From the NCBI RefSeq assembly GCF_900660495.1, contig NZ_LR214950.1, positions 1,010,839 to 1,074,838 of the forward strand: 64,000 bases of DNA. Reading direction: 5' to 3'. Below are positions 31,898-42,416 of the stretch, one piece after another. Every line of letters begins with the position of its first letter. Position 1 is the first letter of the stretch. The notes under the pieces were generated by a model that did not search any database, had not been told where the DNA came from, and saw only the letters and a list, made by a program, of their open reading frames with translations. The stretch comes from Mycoplasmopsis gallinacea (GTDB lineage Bacteria > Bacillota_I > Bacilli_A > Mycoplasmatales > Metamycoplasmataceae). The translations under genes were made by a program, and so were the position numbers.

Positions 31898-33640
31898 ATG
31901 TCTAAAATGACTGATAGTACAAAAAAGACTATTAAAACTCTTGCTATTTTATTTGCTGTAATTGATGTATTTGTTGTTGGAATGCTTATTACAATGACAA
32001 TTGCGCACTTTAGTTTAAAAGATGGTACAGGCTTTAATGGTGCCGGAGTTGTATTTTATTTAAAAAGAGTTATCATTGACAACTTCTTAGGTGTTAATGC
32101 GTTCTTAATTGGTTCAATTGTATTTATTGGATATCTTGTTTTAGGTCGTGGAATTAGAGATGCTATTTTAGGCTTCATTAAATCTGCTATCGGTATCTTA
32201 GTATTATCAATTGGATCAGGAATCCTTGTAGGGATGTCAAAAGAAATTTTCGTCCAAATTTCTAAATTAGGAGCTGGTGTTACTTCGCTTGACCCTTACA
32301 CAGGATGAACATCTGCTGAAAACTTTTTAAAAGCTTTAAATGGTCAAAATGTTTCAGCATTTATCTCTTATGCTCTTCTTATTGGATTTGCTATTAACTT
32401 AACTTTAGTAGTATTCCGTCGTTGAACAAACGTGCACTCAATTATGTTAACTGGACACGTTATGTTCCATCAATCAGCTATGGTTGTAGCCGGAACAACA
32501 GTTTCACTTTTCTTAAGTAATACTGCATTAAGTTATGGTGCACAAACTGGAATTATTCTTATTTCAGGATTAATTTTAGGTCTTTACTGAGGAATTGGAT
32601 CAACAGCTACAATTAAAGGTTCAGATGCTGTAACACAAGGTGCTGGATTCTGTGTTGGTCACCAACAAATGTTAGGTCTTTCACTTGCTTACAAAATCGG
32701 AAGATTCTTTGGTAAAAAAGAACAATCAGCTGAAAATATGGTTCTTCCTAAAAAATTAAAAGTGTTTGAAGATAATATCTTTACTCAATCACTTATTATG
32801 TTAATTCTTTTCACAATTTTAATCGCTATTATTGCGGCTAAAAACCCAATCGGATCAGTATTTGATGGTCAATCATACAAATGAACAAAAGTATTATTAC
32901 CTAACTGAGCAGTAGATGGAAATGTGTTCTTTATCTTTAACATCTTATTAGGAGCTCTTAAACTTGTAGGAAGTATTCTTGTTATCCAAACAGGAGTTAG
33001 AATGTTCGTAAGCGAATTACAACAATCATTCCAAGGTATTACAGAAAAAGTTGCTCCAGGTGCTGTGGTTGCAGTTGATGTTGCTGCTACATATGGATTC
33101 TCTTCAAACTCAGTAACATATGGATTTGTTAGTGGAACAATCGCTCAATTTATTGCAACAGGTCTTTTAATTGGTCTTTCACAAATTAATTTTGGACCAC
33201 ACTTTAAATTAGATATCACAATCCCATTATTTATTACATTATTCTTCAACTCTGGATCAATTGGGGTATTCGCTAATGCTTCTGGTGGATTCAAAGCTGC
33301 TTTAATTGTTCCTGCAATCTTTGGATTTGGTGAAATCTTATTATCATCACTTGGTCTTAGCTTGCTTAAAATGCATGAAGCATTTGTCCAAAATGCTCCT
33401 AAAGTTAGCGATGCAGCACACGTATTTGGAACAGGATACTTAGGAATGTTCGATTGAAACGTATTCTTCGCTCCAATGATGGGATTTGGAAGCTTACACC
33501 CAGTTGTAGGTGGAATTGTATTTACTGGTGCTATTGGATCACTTGTTGCGTTCTCACAAATTGTTGACTCAGGAAGACAATCAGAACCTACATTCTTACA
33601 AAAAATGTTTAAATTAAACATTCAAACATACAACCACTAA
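31898..33640 (+). CDS. ulaA: Ascorbate-specific PTS membrane component IIC
   Basis: 580 residues with about ten transmembrane helices. It is the membrane channel that brings in L-ascorbate during phosphorylation. Family segments include FHQSAMVVAGT, GHQQMLGLSLAYKIG, VRMFVSELQQSFQGI, GAVVAVDVAATYGFSSNSV, and NSGSIGVFANASGG followed by LHPVVGG. A hydrophilic loop around residues 265-285 includes KKEQSAENM. AGAGG precedes ATG 31898. Confidence 0.93.
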
Positions 33641-33731
33641 TTAGATAGACTAATTTATTTAATTAGTAAATTTAAATAAAAAAACAAAAACAAAAATTAG
33701 TAACAAAATTAAATTTTCAAAGGAAGTACTT

Positions 33732-34013
33732 ATGAAAGTATTATGTTTATGTGGAAGCGGAATGGGAACTTCAATGATCATCAAAATGAAAGTTAGTCAA
33801 GCTCTTAAAGAACTTGGAATTAACGGATCAGTTGAAGCTCTTGGACTTGGACAAGGAAAAAGTGTGGCAAATAACTATGATGTTATTTTATGTACACAAA
33901 ACTTTGTTTCAGAAGTTAATACAAAAGCTCAAGTTTATGGTCTTAAAAATATTATGAATCTAGATGAAATTAAAGCGGCTCTTAATGATGCAAAAGAAAA
34001 AGGTATTAATTAA
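33732..34013 (+). CDS. ulaB: Ascorbate-specific PTS component IIB
   Basis: 93 residues, whole IIB domain. VLCLCGSGMGTSMII holds the phosphorylated Cys in the P-loop CGSGMGTS. The partner of UlaA, it passes phosphate from UlaC to ascorbate. AAAGGAAG lies 7 bases before the ATG. The stop shares TAATG with ulaC. Confidence 0.93.
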   Translation: MKVLCLCGSGMGTSMIIKMKVSQALKELGINGSVEALGLGQGKSVANNYDVILCTQNFVSEVNTKAQVYGLKNIMNLDEIKAALNDAKEKGIN

Positions 34014-34495
34014 TGGAAAGATTAAATCTTTTAGAAAGTTTACTTGCTCATAATTCAATTGAAATTCAACAAGAAGCTTCCTCATGAAAAGAAGCAATCA
34101 AATTAGCTTGTAAACCACTTGAAAAAGCTGGAGTTATTACTGAAAAATACTATCAAGAAATATTAGATTCAACAGAAAAATATGGTCCTTACTACATAAT
34201 TGCCAAAAACTTTGCAATGCCACATGCTAGCGATACAGAAAATGCTGTTTTATCAAATGGATTCTCACTTGTAACATTAAAAGAACCAGTTAAATTTGAT
34301 GATGGGCAAGAAGTAAAAATTTTAATGTGTCTTGCAGCAAAAGATGGAGAAGTGCATACACAAGTAGCAATTCCACAAATTGTAGCTGTTTTTGAAGATG
34401 AAACAAACATTGACAAAATAGCTTCTTCAAAAACTAAAGAAGAAGTTGTCGAAATAATCAAATCTGTTGATTATACAAAATATGTTATTCAATAA
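34013..34495 (+). CDS. ulaC: Ascorbate-specific PTS component IIA
   Basis: 160 residues, mannitol/fructose-type IIA domain. The phosphorylated His lies in FAMPHASDTENAV. The second active-site His of the fold is probably in DGEVHTQVAIPQI. It takes phosphate from HPr. Translation is coupled to ulaB through the overlapping stop and start. Confidence 0.92.
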
Positions 34496-34507
34496 AAAGG
34501 AGCAAAA

Positions 34508-35164
34508 ATGGGAAAACCACTTTTACAAATCGCTTTAGACAACTTAACTATTGAAGATGCTATTAATTCAGCTAAAAAAGTTGAAAAATACATTGATGTA
34601 ATTGAAGTTGGAACAATCTTAATTGCATCAGAAGGTAAAAAAGCTATTAAAGCTCTTAAAGAAGCCTTTCCAGATAAAATCATTGTTGCAGATGGAAAAA
34701 TTGCTGATGCAGGAAAAGTTTTTGGAAAAATGTTCTTTGAAAATGGAGCAGATTATACTACATGTATTTGTGCAGCTGAGCTTCCTACTATTGTAGAAAC
34801 AATGAAAGTTGCTAAAGAATACAAAGATACAAATGAAGTTCAAATTGAAATGACTTCTAACTTTACTTGGGAACAAGCAAAAGCTTGAAAAGAAGCTAAT
34901 GTTCCACAAGTTGTATGACACAGAAGTAGAGATTCACAAGCTTCTGGTGTTAAATGAGGTGAAAAAGATATTAATGCAGTTGATCGCCTTTCAAAAATGG
35001 GATTCAAAGTTACTGTCACAGGTGGTGTAGCTTTAGAAGATATTAAATTATTCAAAGATATTCCAATTTACATTTTCATTGCTGGTCGTAGCTTAAGGGA
35101 TGCAGAAAATCCAGAACTTGCAGCTAAAGCATTTAAAGATGAATTTGACAAATATTGAAGTTAA
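34508..35164 (+). CDS. ulaD: 3-keto-L-gulonate-6-phosphate decarboxylase
   Basis: 218 residues, orotidine-monophosphate-decarboxylase-type barrel. [37 protein letters not shown] (catalytic Asp-x-Lys pair in ADGKIAD), the [10 protein letters not shown] stretch, and the phosphate-binding VTGGVA and AGRSL loops are all present. It converts 3-keto-L-gulonate 6-phosphate to L-xylulose 5-phosphate and CO2. AAAAGGAG lies before the ATG. Confidence 0.93.
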
Positions 35165-35165
35165 T

Positions 35166-36032
35166 ATGAAAAAGAATAGACTTATCGGAATATATGAAAA
35201 AGCAATTAATAATAAATTTTCACTCGAAGAGAAAATTTTAATTGCTAAAGCATCTGGTTATGATTTTATGGAATTTTCAGTTGATGAATCAGAACAGAGA
35301 TTAAAAAGATTATCTTGAAGCGATGCAAAAATTCAACAAGTACAAATGCTTTTAGTTAAACATAAATTTAACTTTAATTCAATGACTCTTTCAGGTCATC
35401 GTAAATATCCTTTTGGCTCAAAAGATCCAAAAATTAGAAGAAAAGCTCTTTGAATTATGGAAAAAGCTATTATTTTAGCTAAAAAACTTGGTATTAGAAC
35501 TGTTCAATTAGCTGGATATGATGTATATTATGAAAATTCTGATGAAGAAACTAAAAAATACTTCTATCAAGGAATGCAAAAAGCACTGCAAATAGCTGCT
35601 AAACATTCAGTTATGCTGGCTTTTGAAATTATGGATACTCGCTTTATGGGAACTATTTCAAGAGCTTTAACTTGAGTTAATAAACTTGATAGTATTTACG
35701 TTGGAATTTATCCAGATTTAGGAAATGTATATCAATGAGCTCACAAAGAAGATTTAGAAAATGAACTTGTTATTGCTAAAAATAAACTTGTAGCTTTTCA
35801 TTTTAAAGATACAGTTCCGGGTAAATTTAGAGACACTCCTTTTGGAAGTGGAACTGTTGATTTTGAATATATGCTTAAAATTCTTAAAAAACACAAATTA
35901 AATCAACCGATTATGATTGAAATGTGATCTTTAAATGATCCAAATGAAACTAAAGAAGAAGCTATTAAATACATTTTAGATGCAAAAGAGTTTTATGAAA
36001 AATGCTGAGCCAATGTAGATGGAGATAATTAA
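35166..36032 (+). CDS. ulaE: L-ribulose-5-phosphate 3-epimerase (L-xylulose-5-phosphate epimerase)
   Basis: 288 residues, xylose-isomerase-like TIM barrel. GIYEKAINNKFSLEEKILIAK opens the family pattern. Metal ligands are in LAFEIMDTRFM (Glu), YPDLGNVYQW (Asp), FHFKDT (His) and MIEMW (Glu). It turns L-xylulose 5-phosphate into L-ribulose 5-phosphate. The ATG is one base past the ulaD stop. Several UGA Trp codons are present, in keeping with long residence in a mycoplasma. Confidence 0.93.
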
Positions 36033-36772
36033 TGCGTTACAAAGTACCAAAAAAATACCAAGATGAAATTGAACTTCTTAAAAAAGAAGTATATGAAGCA
36101 AATTTAAAGCTTGTTGATTACAAATTAGTTATTCATACTTGAGGTAATGTCTCAGGAATTACTCGTGATCGCAAATTTATGGTAATTAAACCTAGTGGAG
36201 TTTCATACGATAAACTTTCTTACCATGATATGGTAATTACTGATTTAGAAAATAATATTTACGATTCAAAATACAAACCATCAGTAGATGCTCCTACTCA
36301 CACACTCTTATATAAAGCAAACCCTGATATGAAGGGAATTGTTCACACTCACAGTAAACATGCAGTAGCTTTTGCGCAAGCAGGAAAAGATATTCCTTGC
36401 TTTGGAACAACTCATGCAGATAATTTTTATGGATCTGTGCCATGTGCAAGAGCACTTACACCAGCAGAAATTGATTCAGAATATGAACACAATACTGGCT
36501 TAGTTATTTTAGAAACATTTAAAAATAGAAACTTAGATTTTAAAGCAACTCCAGCAACACTTGTTAAAGAACATGGACCATTTGCATGAAGCTTTAAATC
36601 ACCATTAGATGCTGTTAATATGGCTCTTACACTTGAAACGGTAGCTGAAATGGCTATTAACACCTTAATTGTTTCAAATTCAGATTCACACCAAGCGCAA
36701 GATGCGCTTATCACAAGACACTATTTACGTAAACATGGTAAAAACGCTACATATGGACAAGAAAAGCACTAA
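36032..36772 (+). CDS. ulaF: L-ribulose-5-phosphate 4-epimerase
   Basis: 246 residues, class II aldolase/AraD fold. WGNVSGITR binds phosphate. Zinc ligands are in GIVHTHSKHA (His-x-His) and near the end at ITRHYLRKHGKNATYGQ. It gives D-xylulose 5-phosphate for the pentose pathway or phosphoketolase. Start and ulaE stop overlap by one base. The 3' end overlaps the HAD phosphatase by 20 bases. Confidence 0.94.
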
Positions 36773-37601
36773 TTTAAAATTCATTTTCGATTTAGATGGC
36801 ACACTTTTAACAAGTGATAAAGTTTTAACTACAGAAACAATTAAGCAAATTCACCTTTTACAAGCTCAAAATCATTTAGTTTTTATTGCTACTGGTAGAC
36901 CTTATTATATGAATAAGGAAATTATAGATCTATTAAATATCCAAACCCCAATTATTAGCGCCAATGGAGCTGCTATTTACGATCCAAATACAGAAAAAAT
37001 AATTTATAGTAACACTTTTAGTCAAGAAGATGCAGAACAAATTACCTTAATTTTAGAAAAATACCAAATCGATTTTCTAGCTTATGCACTTGATCAAATG
37101 CTTGGAGAAAATATTCACAATCCTTTATGATTTGAAAAAATGATTTATCCAAAAGTGAAAGATCCAAGCTATAAATACTCTTGAAAATACACCGAAACAC
37201 AAGTTTCAAAAGAAACTCAAAATTTAAAATTTATAAAATTCTTAATTCTTGCACAGAAAATTGAACCTTCAATTTTAGAAAAAGCACTAGCAGAAATTGA
37301 AAAAGTATCTTCAAATATTTATTTTGTTAAATCTCAAAGTTCTGTCATCGATATAATGCCAAAAGGATCAAATAAATGAAATTCAGTACAAAAAGCTTTC
37401 GCATATATAAATTTAGATATATCAAATAGCTACGCTTTTGGCGATGCTTTAAATGATTTTGAAATGATTAAAAATGCTAGCTGAGGAATTGCGATGGGTA
37501 ATGCAGTTAAAGAAGTTAAAAAAGTAGCTAAAATTGTTATTGATACAAACGATAATGAAGGAGTTGCTAAATTTTTAGCAAAAAATGGCTATGAAGATTA
37601 A
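36753..37601 (+). CDS. Cof-type HAD-superfamily phosphatase
   Basis: 282 residues. The nucleophile Asp lies in FIFDLDGTLL, motif II in FIATGRPY, the Lys near PKGSNKW, and motif IV in FGDALNDFEMI. The C2B cap is typical of Cof enzymes, which dephosphorylate sugar phosphates, PLP or FMN. As part of the ula operon it may recycle dead-end sugar phosphates; the substrate is unknown. Confidence 0.88.
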
Positions 37602-37614
37602 ACGGGTTAAAAAA

Positions 37615-38064
37615 ATGAAAATCAACTATATTGATGGAAGATTTTGATATTACCCATCAATATGAACCTTATCAATTCGCAAATGAGCATCAAGACCATA
37701 TAAAAGCATAAATGAACTTATGAGCCATACTGAAGCAATTCATGAAAGAACTTGAATTGACATAAATAAAGATCCTAACTTTAAATTCTTCAACGAATTT
37801 CAAAAAGTGTTAAATACCAAAATTTTCTTAGAAAAACCTAAAGCGGATCAAAAACAATTTAGCTTTGAAATCTTACCTAAAGTAGAACTAATTATCCCAG
37901 TAGAATCATTAAAAAGTATTGAGCAAGGAAAGTTTTTTGCTTGACCATTAATTGAATTTAAAAGATTGTGCCAACCCCAGTTAAATGCAATCGAAACCAA
38001 TCAGATAGTGCAAATTATTTATAGTTCAAAATATAATTTTGACATTCAAATAGTTACTAAATAA
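37615..38064 (+). CDS. Hypothetical protein at the end of the ula operon
   Basis: 149 residues from ATG 37615; an in-frame ATG at 37591 would add 8 residues and overlap the phosphatase gene. It is Trp- and Lys-rich (five UGA Trp codons), soluble, with no domain I recognise. It starts GRFWYYPSIWTLSIRKWASR and ends in an alternating beta-like stretch. It shares the operon terminator. Confidence 0.55.
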
Positions 38065-38081
38065 TTTTTATCAATCAAAAA

Positions 38082-38117
38082 AACAAAAAAGGAAAAAATT
38101 ACCTTTTTTGTTTTTTT
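38082..38117 (+). terminator. Terminator of the ula operon
   Basis: AACAAAAAAGG and CCTTTTTTGTT enclose a 9-base A-rich loop, then T6. Confidence 0.8.
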
Positions 38118-38152
38118 AGTTCATTTTTGATACTTAAATCATCCAAAATTTA

Positions 38153-38158
38153 TATTAT
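38153..38158 (+). promoter_or_regulatory. -10 box of the C39 exporter gene, leaderless
   Basis: TATTAT ends 7 bases before ATG 38165; no Shine-Dalgarno. Confidence 0.5.
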
Positions 38159-38164
38159 AAGTGT

Positions 38165-40207
38165 ATGAAAGCAAAACAAATTTCTTCTAATGAATGCGCA
38201 CTTATTGTGCTATCATTTTTTATCAAAAAATTTACCAAGCAAAAAATTTCAATTGAAAAGCTTAAAGATGAATCTAACCTTTCTTCTAAAGGACTAAGTC
38301 TTTCTGAATTAAAAGAATTAGCAAGTAGCAACAATCTTGAAGTAAATTTCTTTAAATGCTCTGCTGATAATTTACAAAAACTTGAAAGTGATGAATTTCC
38401 TTTTGCAACGATTATTAGGGAAAATAATTTCAATCATATGGTAATATTACACAAAATAAGGAAAGGAAAAGTGTATTTTTATGACCCTAAAAAAGGTGAT
38501 GTCAAAATGAAACTTGAAGATTTTGAAATCATTTATCAAAACGTAGTTCTTGAATTTAAACTAAATAAAGATTTCCAAAAGATAGCTCCAAAACAAAAAG
38601 CTCAAAAATCCAAAGTAAAACTAAGTTTTTTAAGCACAAAAATCAGTGTTTTTTATTTTTGTGTTTTAATGATTGATTTTTTAGTTACTTTAGGAATTGC
38701 TTATGCAAATAAACTCTTTTTTGGAATTTTGATTGAAAAATCAATGCTTTATTTAGCCTTATCTCTTTTTCTGATCTTATTTTGATTTATTCTTTTCAAT
38801 GCTTATTTAAAATCATTTATCACTAAGAAACTATACCAGTATAGCTTTAATCAATTTTGCCTGGCTAAAAAAGAAAGTTTTCTCAATTTATTTACTTTAA
38901 ATAACAAGCGCTTTCAAAAATATGATGAATTGGAAATTTACCAAAGAATGCAAAATTATGAATTTTTCATTTTTTATAAACTTACATTTAAAAGTGATGT
39001 TTTAGCTGATTTTCTTTCTTTTGTAATTTCTGGAGTTATTTTTTATCTTACTAACATTTATTTAATTTCAATAGTCGTCATTTACTGCATCTTTTCATTA
39101 ATAATTTGCTTTTTTATCAAAACAAATTACGACCAAAACTATAGACAAATCATTAATAACAAATTAAAAGAAGGAAATGACTTTAATAATTTATCATTCA
39201 GTTTCAAAGTTAACAATGACCCAATTTTAAATGAAACTCTACTTAAAAAATGATTAAATCAAAACAATAATTCTTACAAAATAGTCTCAAATTTTTACTC
39301 AAATAACATTAATTATGGCTCAATTGAAGGTTTTCTTTCAATTATTGCACCTATTTTCATTTTACTAATTGGAGCAATTCTAACTTGACATAATAAATTA
39401 TCGAAAACAGAGCTTATCTTCTTTTTAACAGGTGCATCTTTATTTATTAAACCGGTAAAGAATGTTACATCTCATTTACAAACTTATAAAAAATATAAGG
39501 ATTGCCTTGAAGTTTTAAGAATTTTTGAACATAATTCAAAAGATATTGATGAGAAAAATAAAAGTTCTTTAGTTTTTGAACAAAGAATTGAAAACATCAA
39601 AATTAGCTATTTAGGATACAAATTTTCTAGTTATAAAAAGTTAAATATAGACAATCTCATAATTGATCAAAAATGCATTTTTGAAGGTAATAATGGATGC
39701 GGAAAAACTACTTTATCGAAAATTTTATCCGGAGTGAATGATTTTGACGAAGGAGAAATTCTTATTAACAATCAAATTGTAAGACCTTTTGAGAATAACT
39801 TAGTTAAACAAAAAATTGCTTTAATTGATTCTAATGAGCAAAAAATGTCTATTTCTTTAACTCAGTATTTATCAGTTGATAATTTAAATCAATTCCATTC
39901 GCTTTTGAAAGAAACCAAATTAGATATTCTTTTAAGCAAAGTGGGCATTTATGATTTTGAAACAACTATGATTAATGAACTTTCAAAAGGTCAGCTTCAA
40001 TTTGTAAAGCTGCTTAAATTATTTATTTTTGAATACGATGTAATTATTTTTGATGAAGCTTTTGAGAACTTATCAATAGAGATTTTTCAAATTTTTCAAA
40101 AGTATTTTCAAATTCTTTTAGCTTCAAAAATAGTTGTTGAAATTTCACATAATCAAAGATATATTTTCCCAAGTTCAAAAAGGATAACAATCAATGGAAT
40201 CAAATAA
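38165..40207 (+). CDS. ABC exporter with N-terminal C39 peptidase domain
   Basis: 680 residues. Residues 1-125 look like a C39 cysteine peptidase with its triad: C11 (SSNECALIV), H91 (NFNHMVIL) and D107 (YDPKKGD). Such domains cut double-glycine leaders during export. About six transmembrane helices span residues 160-440. The ATPase has GNNGCGKTT (Walker A), ELSKGQLQ (signature) and DVIIFDEAFE (Walker B). The ATPase is short, and its switch His appears as SHNQRY. It forms an operon with the next gene. No bacteriocin-like precursor was found beside it, so the substrate is unknown. Confidence 0.85.
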
Positions 40208-40565
40208 CAAAAACTATTATTTATTCTTTCTTTTCTTATTTTTTCTTTTTGGAGCTATTTTAGTTTTCTTATTTTTTATTCAAATAGATAAAAAAGAACC
40301 TGCGATAGTTATTTTTCAAAATGATGAATTGGAGCTAAAGAATATCAATTTAGGTAAAGAAATTCAAAGCAGCTACAATATTAATTTTGAAATAGACTCT
40401 TTGCATTATCAAACCAAAATTGAGATTATTAATCAAAGTGAAAATACCATTTTAATTGAATCAGATTTTCTCAAAGAGCAAATGAAACTCAATAATTGCT
40501 ATCAGTGTAAGGTGTTTCTTACTTTAAAAAGAGTTAATTTCTTTACTTTTCTCTTTAATTTGTAA
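40194..40565 (+). CDS. Single-pass membrane protein, probable exporter accessory
   Basis: 123 residues. One strongly hydrophobic helix (about 10-29, almost all Phe and Leu) follows a short polar start; the remaining 90 residues would face outside. It overlaps the exporter gene by 14 bases. Size and topology recall a much-reduced HlyD-like adaptor, but no sequence motif supports that. It has two close Cys (NCYQC) near the end. Confidence 0.6.
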   Translation: MESNNKNYYLFFLFLFFLFGAILVFLFFIQIDKKEPAIVIFQNDELELKNINLGKEIQSSYNINFEIDSLHYQTKIEIINQSENTILIESDFLKEQMKLNNCYQCKVFLTLKRVNFFTFLFNL

Positions 40566-40668
40566 TTAAATGTGAAAAAATGCCATATTTATTATGTTTT
40601 AATTAAAAAAATCTAATTTTTAGTTACTATTAATACCAAAAAATATATTTCTTAATATAATTAAAAAT

Positions 40669-41532
40669 ATGCATAAATCAAATATCGAATTAAATTTTCA
40701 TTCAGAAGTAAAAAACTATATTTTTTATGAAAATGAAATGATTGAAATCATTAAGAATTTTGCAAAATATTTCAAAATCAAAAAACCTATTCATTTAGAT
40801 GTAACTATTGTTTCAAAACAAAAAATTAAAAAATTAAATAATGAATATCGTGGCAAAGATTATGTCACTGATATTTTATCTTTTGATTTTAGAGATAATG
40901 AACTTTACGATTTATTACCTTTTTATCATCTTGGTGAACTTGTTATTTGCTTTGATAAAGTTGTAAAACAAGCTAAAGAGTTTAATCATTCATTAAAAAG
41001 AGAATTTTGTTACCTTTTCACACATGGTCTAGTGCATCTTCAAGGATATGATCATGAACAAGAAGATGAACGAGAAGTGATGAACAAAATCGTGGATGAT
41101 ATTTTTAATCCTTTAAATATAACAAGAAATGAGGAATATATGGATATTTTAAAATTAAAAAAATTACTTGATAAATCATATGCACCATATTCTAATTTTA
41201 GAGTAGCTGCAATTGCAATTGATAATGATGGAAATGAATACTATGGGGTAAATGTTGAAAATGCAGCATACCCATCTGGACTTTGTGCTGAAAGAAGCGC
41301 TCTTTTTGGTTCAGTAGCATATGGGGGAGTGGTTGGAAACTTCAAAGAAATACACATTATTAGTCAAAAAGATGATTATATTAGCCCATGTGCTGGATGT
41401 AGACAAGTCATGACTGAATTTATGCCTTTAGATGCCAAAGTTTATCAATACAAAAACGATGGAAGCAGCGCTAGAATTTCAACAGTAGAAGAACTTGTTC
41501 CATTTAGCATTAGAGCAAAGGATATTAAATAA
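40669..41532 (+). CDS. ybeY: YbeY endoribonuclease fused in frame to cytidine deaminase
   Basis: 287 residues with no stop between two domains. Residues 1 to about 155 are YbeY, a zinc endoRNase of 16S rRNA maturation: VTDILSFDF and the HGLVHLQGYDHE triple-His motif. Residues from about 158 are cytidine deaminase: YSNFRVAAIAI, NVENAAYPSGLCAERSAL (zinc Cys and catalytic Glu) and PCAGCRQVMTEF (two zinc Cys). An internal ATG at 41140 preceded by GAGGA could start cdd separately. The -10 (TATAAT 40656-40661) ends 7 bases before the first ATG. Confidence 0.92.
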   Translation: MHKSNIELNFHSEVKNYIFYENEMIEIIKNFAKYFKIKKPIHLDVTIVSKQKIKKLNNEYRGKDYVTDILSFDFRDNELYDLLPFYHLGELVICFDKVVKQAKEFNHSLKREFCYLFTHGLVHLQGYDHEQEDEREVMNKIVDDIFNPLNITRNEEYMDILKLKKLLDKSYAPYSNFRVAAIAIDNDGNEYYGVNVENAAYPSGLCAERSALFGSVAYGGVVGNFKEIHIISQKDDYISPCAGCRQVMTEFMPLDAKVYQYKNDGSSARISTVEELVPFSIRAKDIK

Positions 41533-42413
41533 TGAAGATTTGTTTTGCTTCAATTATTGGAAGACCTAACGTAGGTAAAAGTTCTCTTTTAAACGCTATT
41601 ATTGGATATAATGTTGCGATTGTGACTGATGTAGCCCAAACCACAAGAGACCAAATTACAGGAATTTATACTGATGATGAATATCAAATAATTTTCACAG
41701 ATACACCAGGTATTCACAAGCCTTTAAATAAACTAGGGGAACATTTAAACAAAAGTGCTTATGATACTTTTAAAGATATCGATGTACTTTTATTCTTAAC
41801 ACCTGCAGATCAAGAACTGGGTTCAGGTGATGAAATGATTTTAGAGAAAATTAAAGATGTAAAAAACAAAATTGCAGTTATTTCAAAGGTAGATAAAGTA
41901 AAATCTCAACCAGAAAAAATTGTTGCTAAAGTTGATCAATTAAATAAATACAACTTTAATCACATCATTTCAACAGATGTAAATAATTCTAAATCCATTA
42001 ATGACGTTATAAAATTAATCAAATCATATGCTTATGAAGGGGAAGCACAATATGATGAAGATTACTTAACAGACAAATCAATGCGTTTTTTAGCTAAAGA
42101 AATCATTCGTGAAGCAGCTATTAATGCATTAAGAGAAGAACTACCACACTCAATTGCTGTTGAAGTTACTGAGTTTGTAGAAAGTGATGAACATTTTGAT
42201 ATTGAGGGAATCATTTATGTTAAAAAAGCTTCTCAAAAAGGGATGGTAATTGGGGCAGGTGCCTCTAAAATAAAAGAAATAGGTAGAAACGCACGTATAA
42301 AAATGATGCATCAATTTGGTGTTAGCGTAACTTTAAACTTAACTGTTAAAATTGCTAAAAAATGAATTGATGATGAAAAAACTTTATCTAAATTCGGTTA
42401 TGGAAGAGGTTAG
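41532..42413 (+). CDS. era: GTPase Era
   Basis: 293 residues. G1 is GRPNVGKSS, G3 DTPG, G4 SKVD (normally NKxD, as often seen in Era of mycoplasmas). The C-terminal KH domain has GAGASKIKEIGRNAR. Era binds the 3' end of 16S rRNA and helps assemble the 30S subunit, so adjacency to YbeY is functional. The ATG overlaps the stop of the fusion gene by one base. The UGA at 42363 is Trp. Confidence 0.94.
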
Positions 42414-42416
42414 ACA

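Noticed and set aside
33145..33621. 158-codon minus-strand ORF inside ulaA
   Set aside because: Antisense shadow of a transmembrane gene; no start signal and no conserved pattern.
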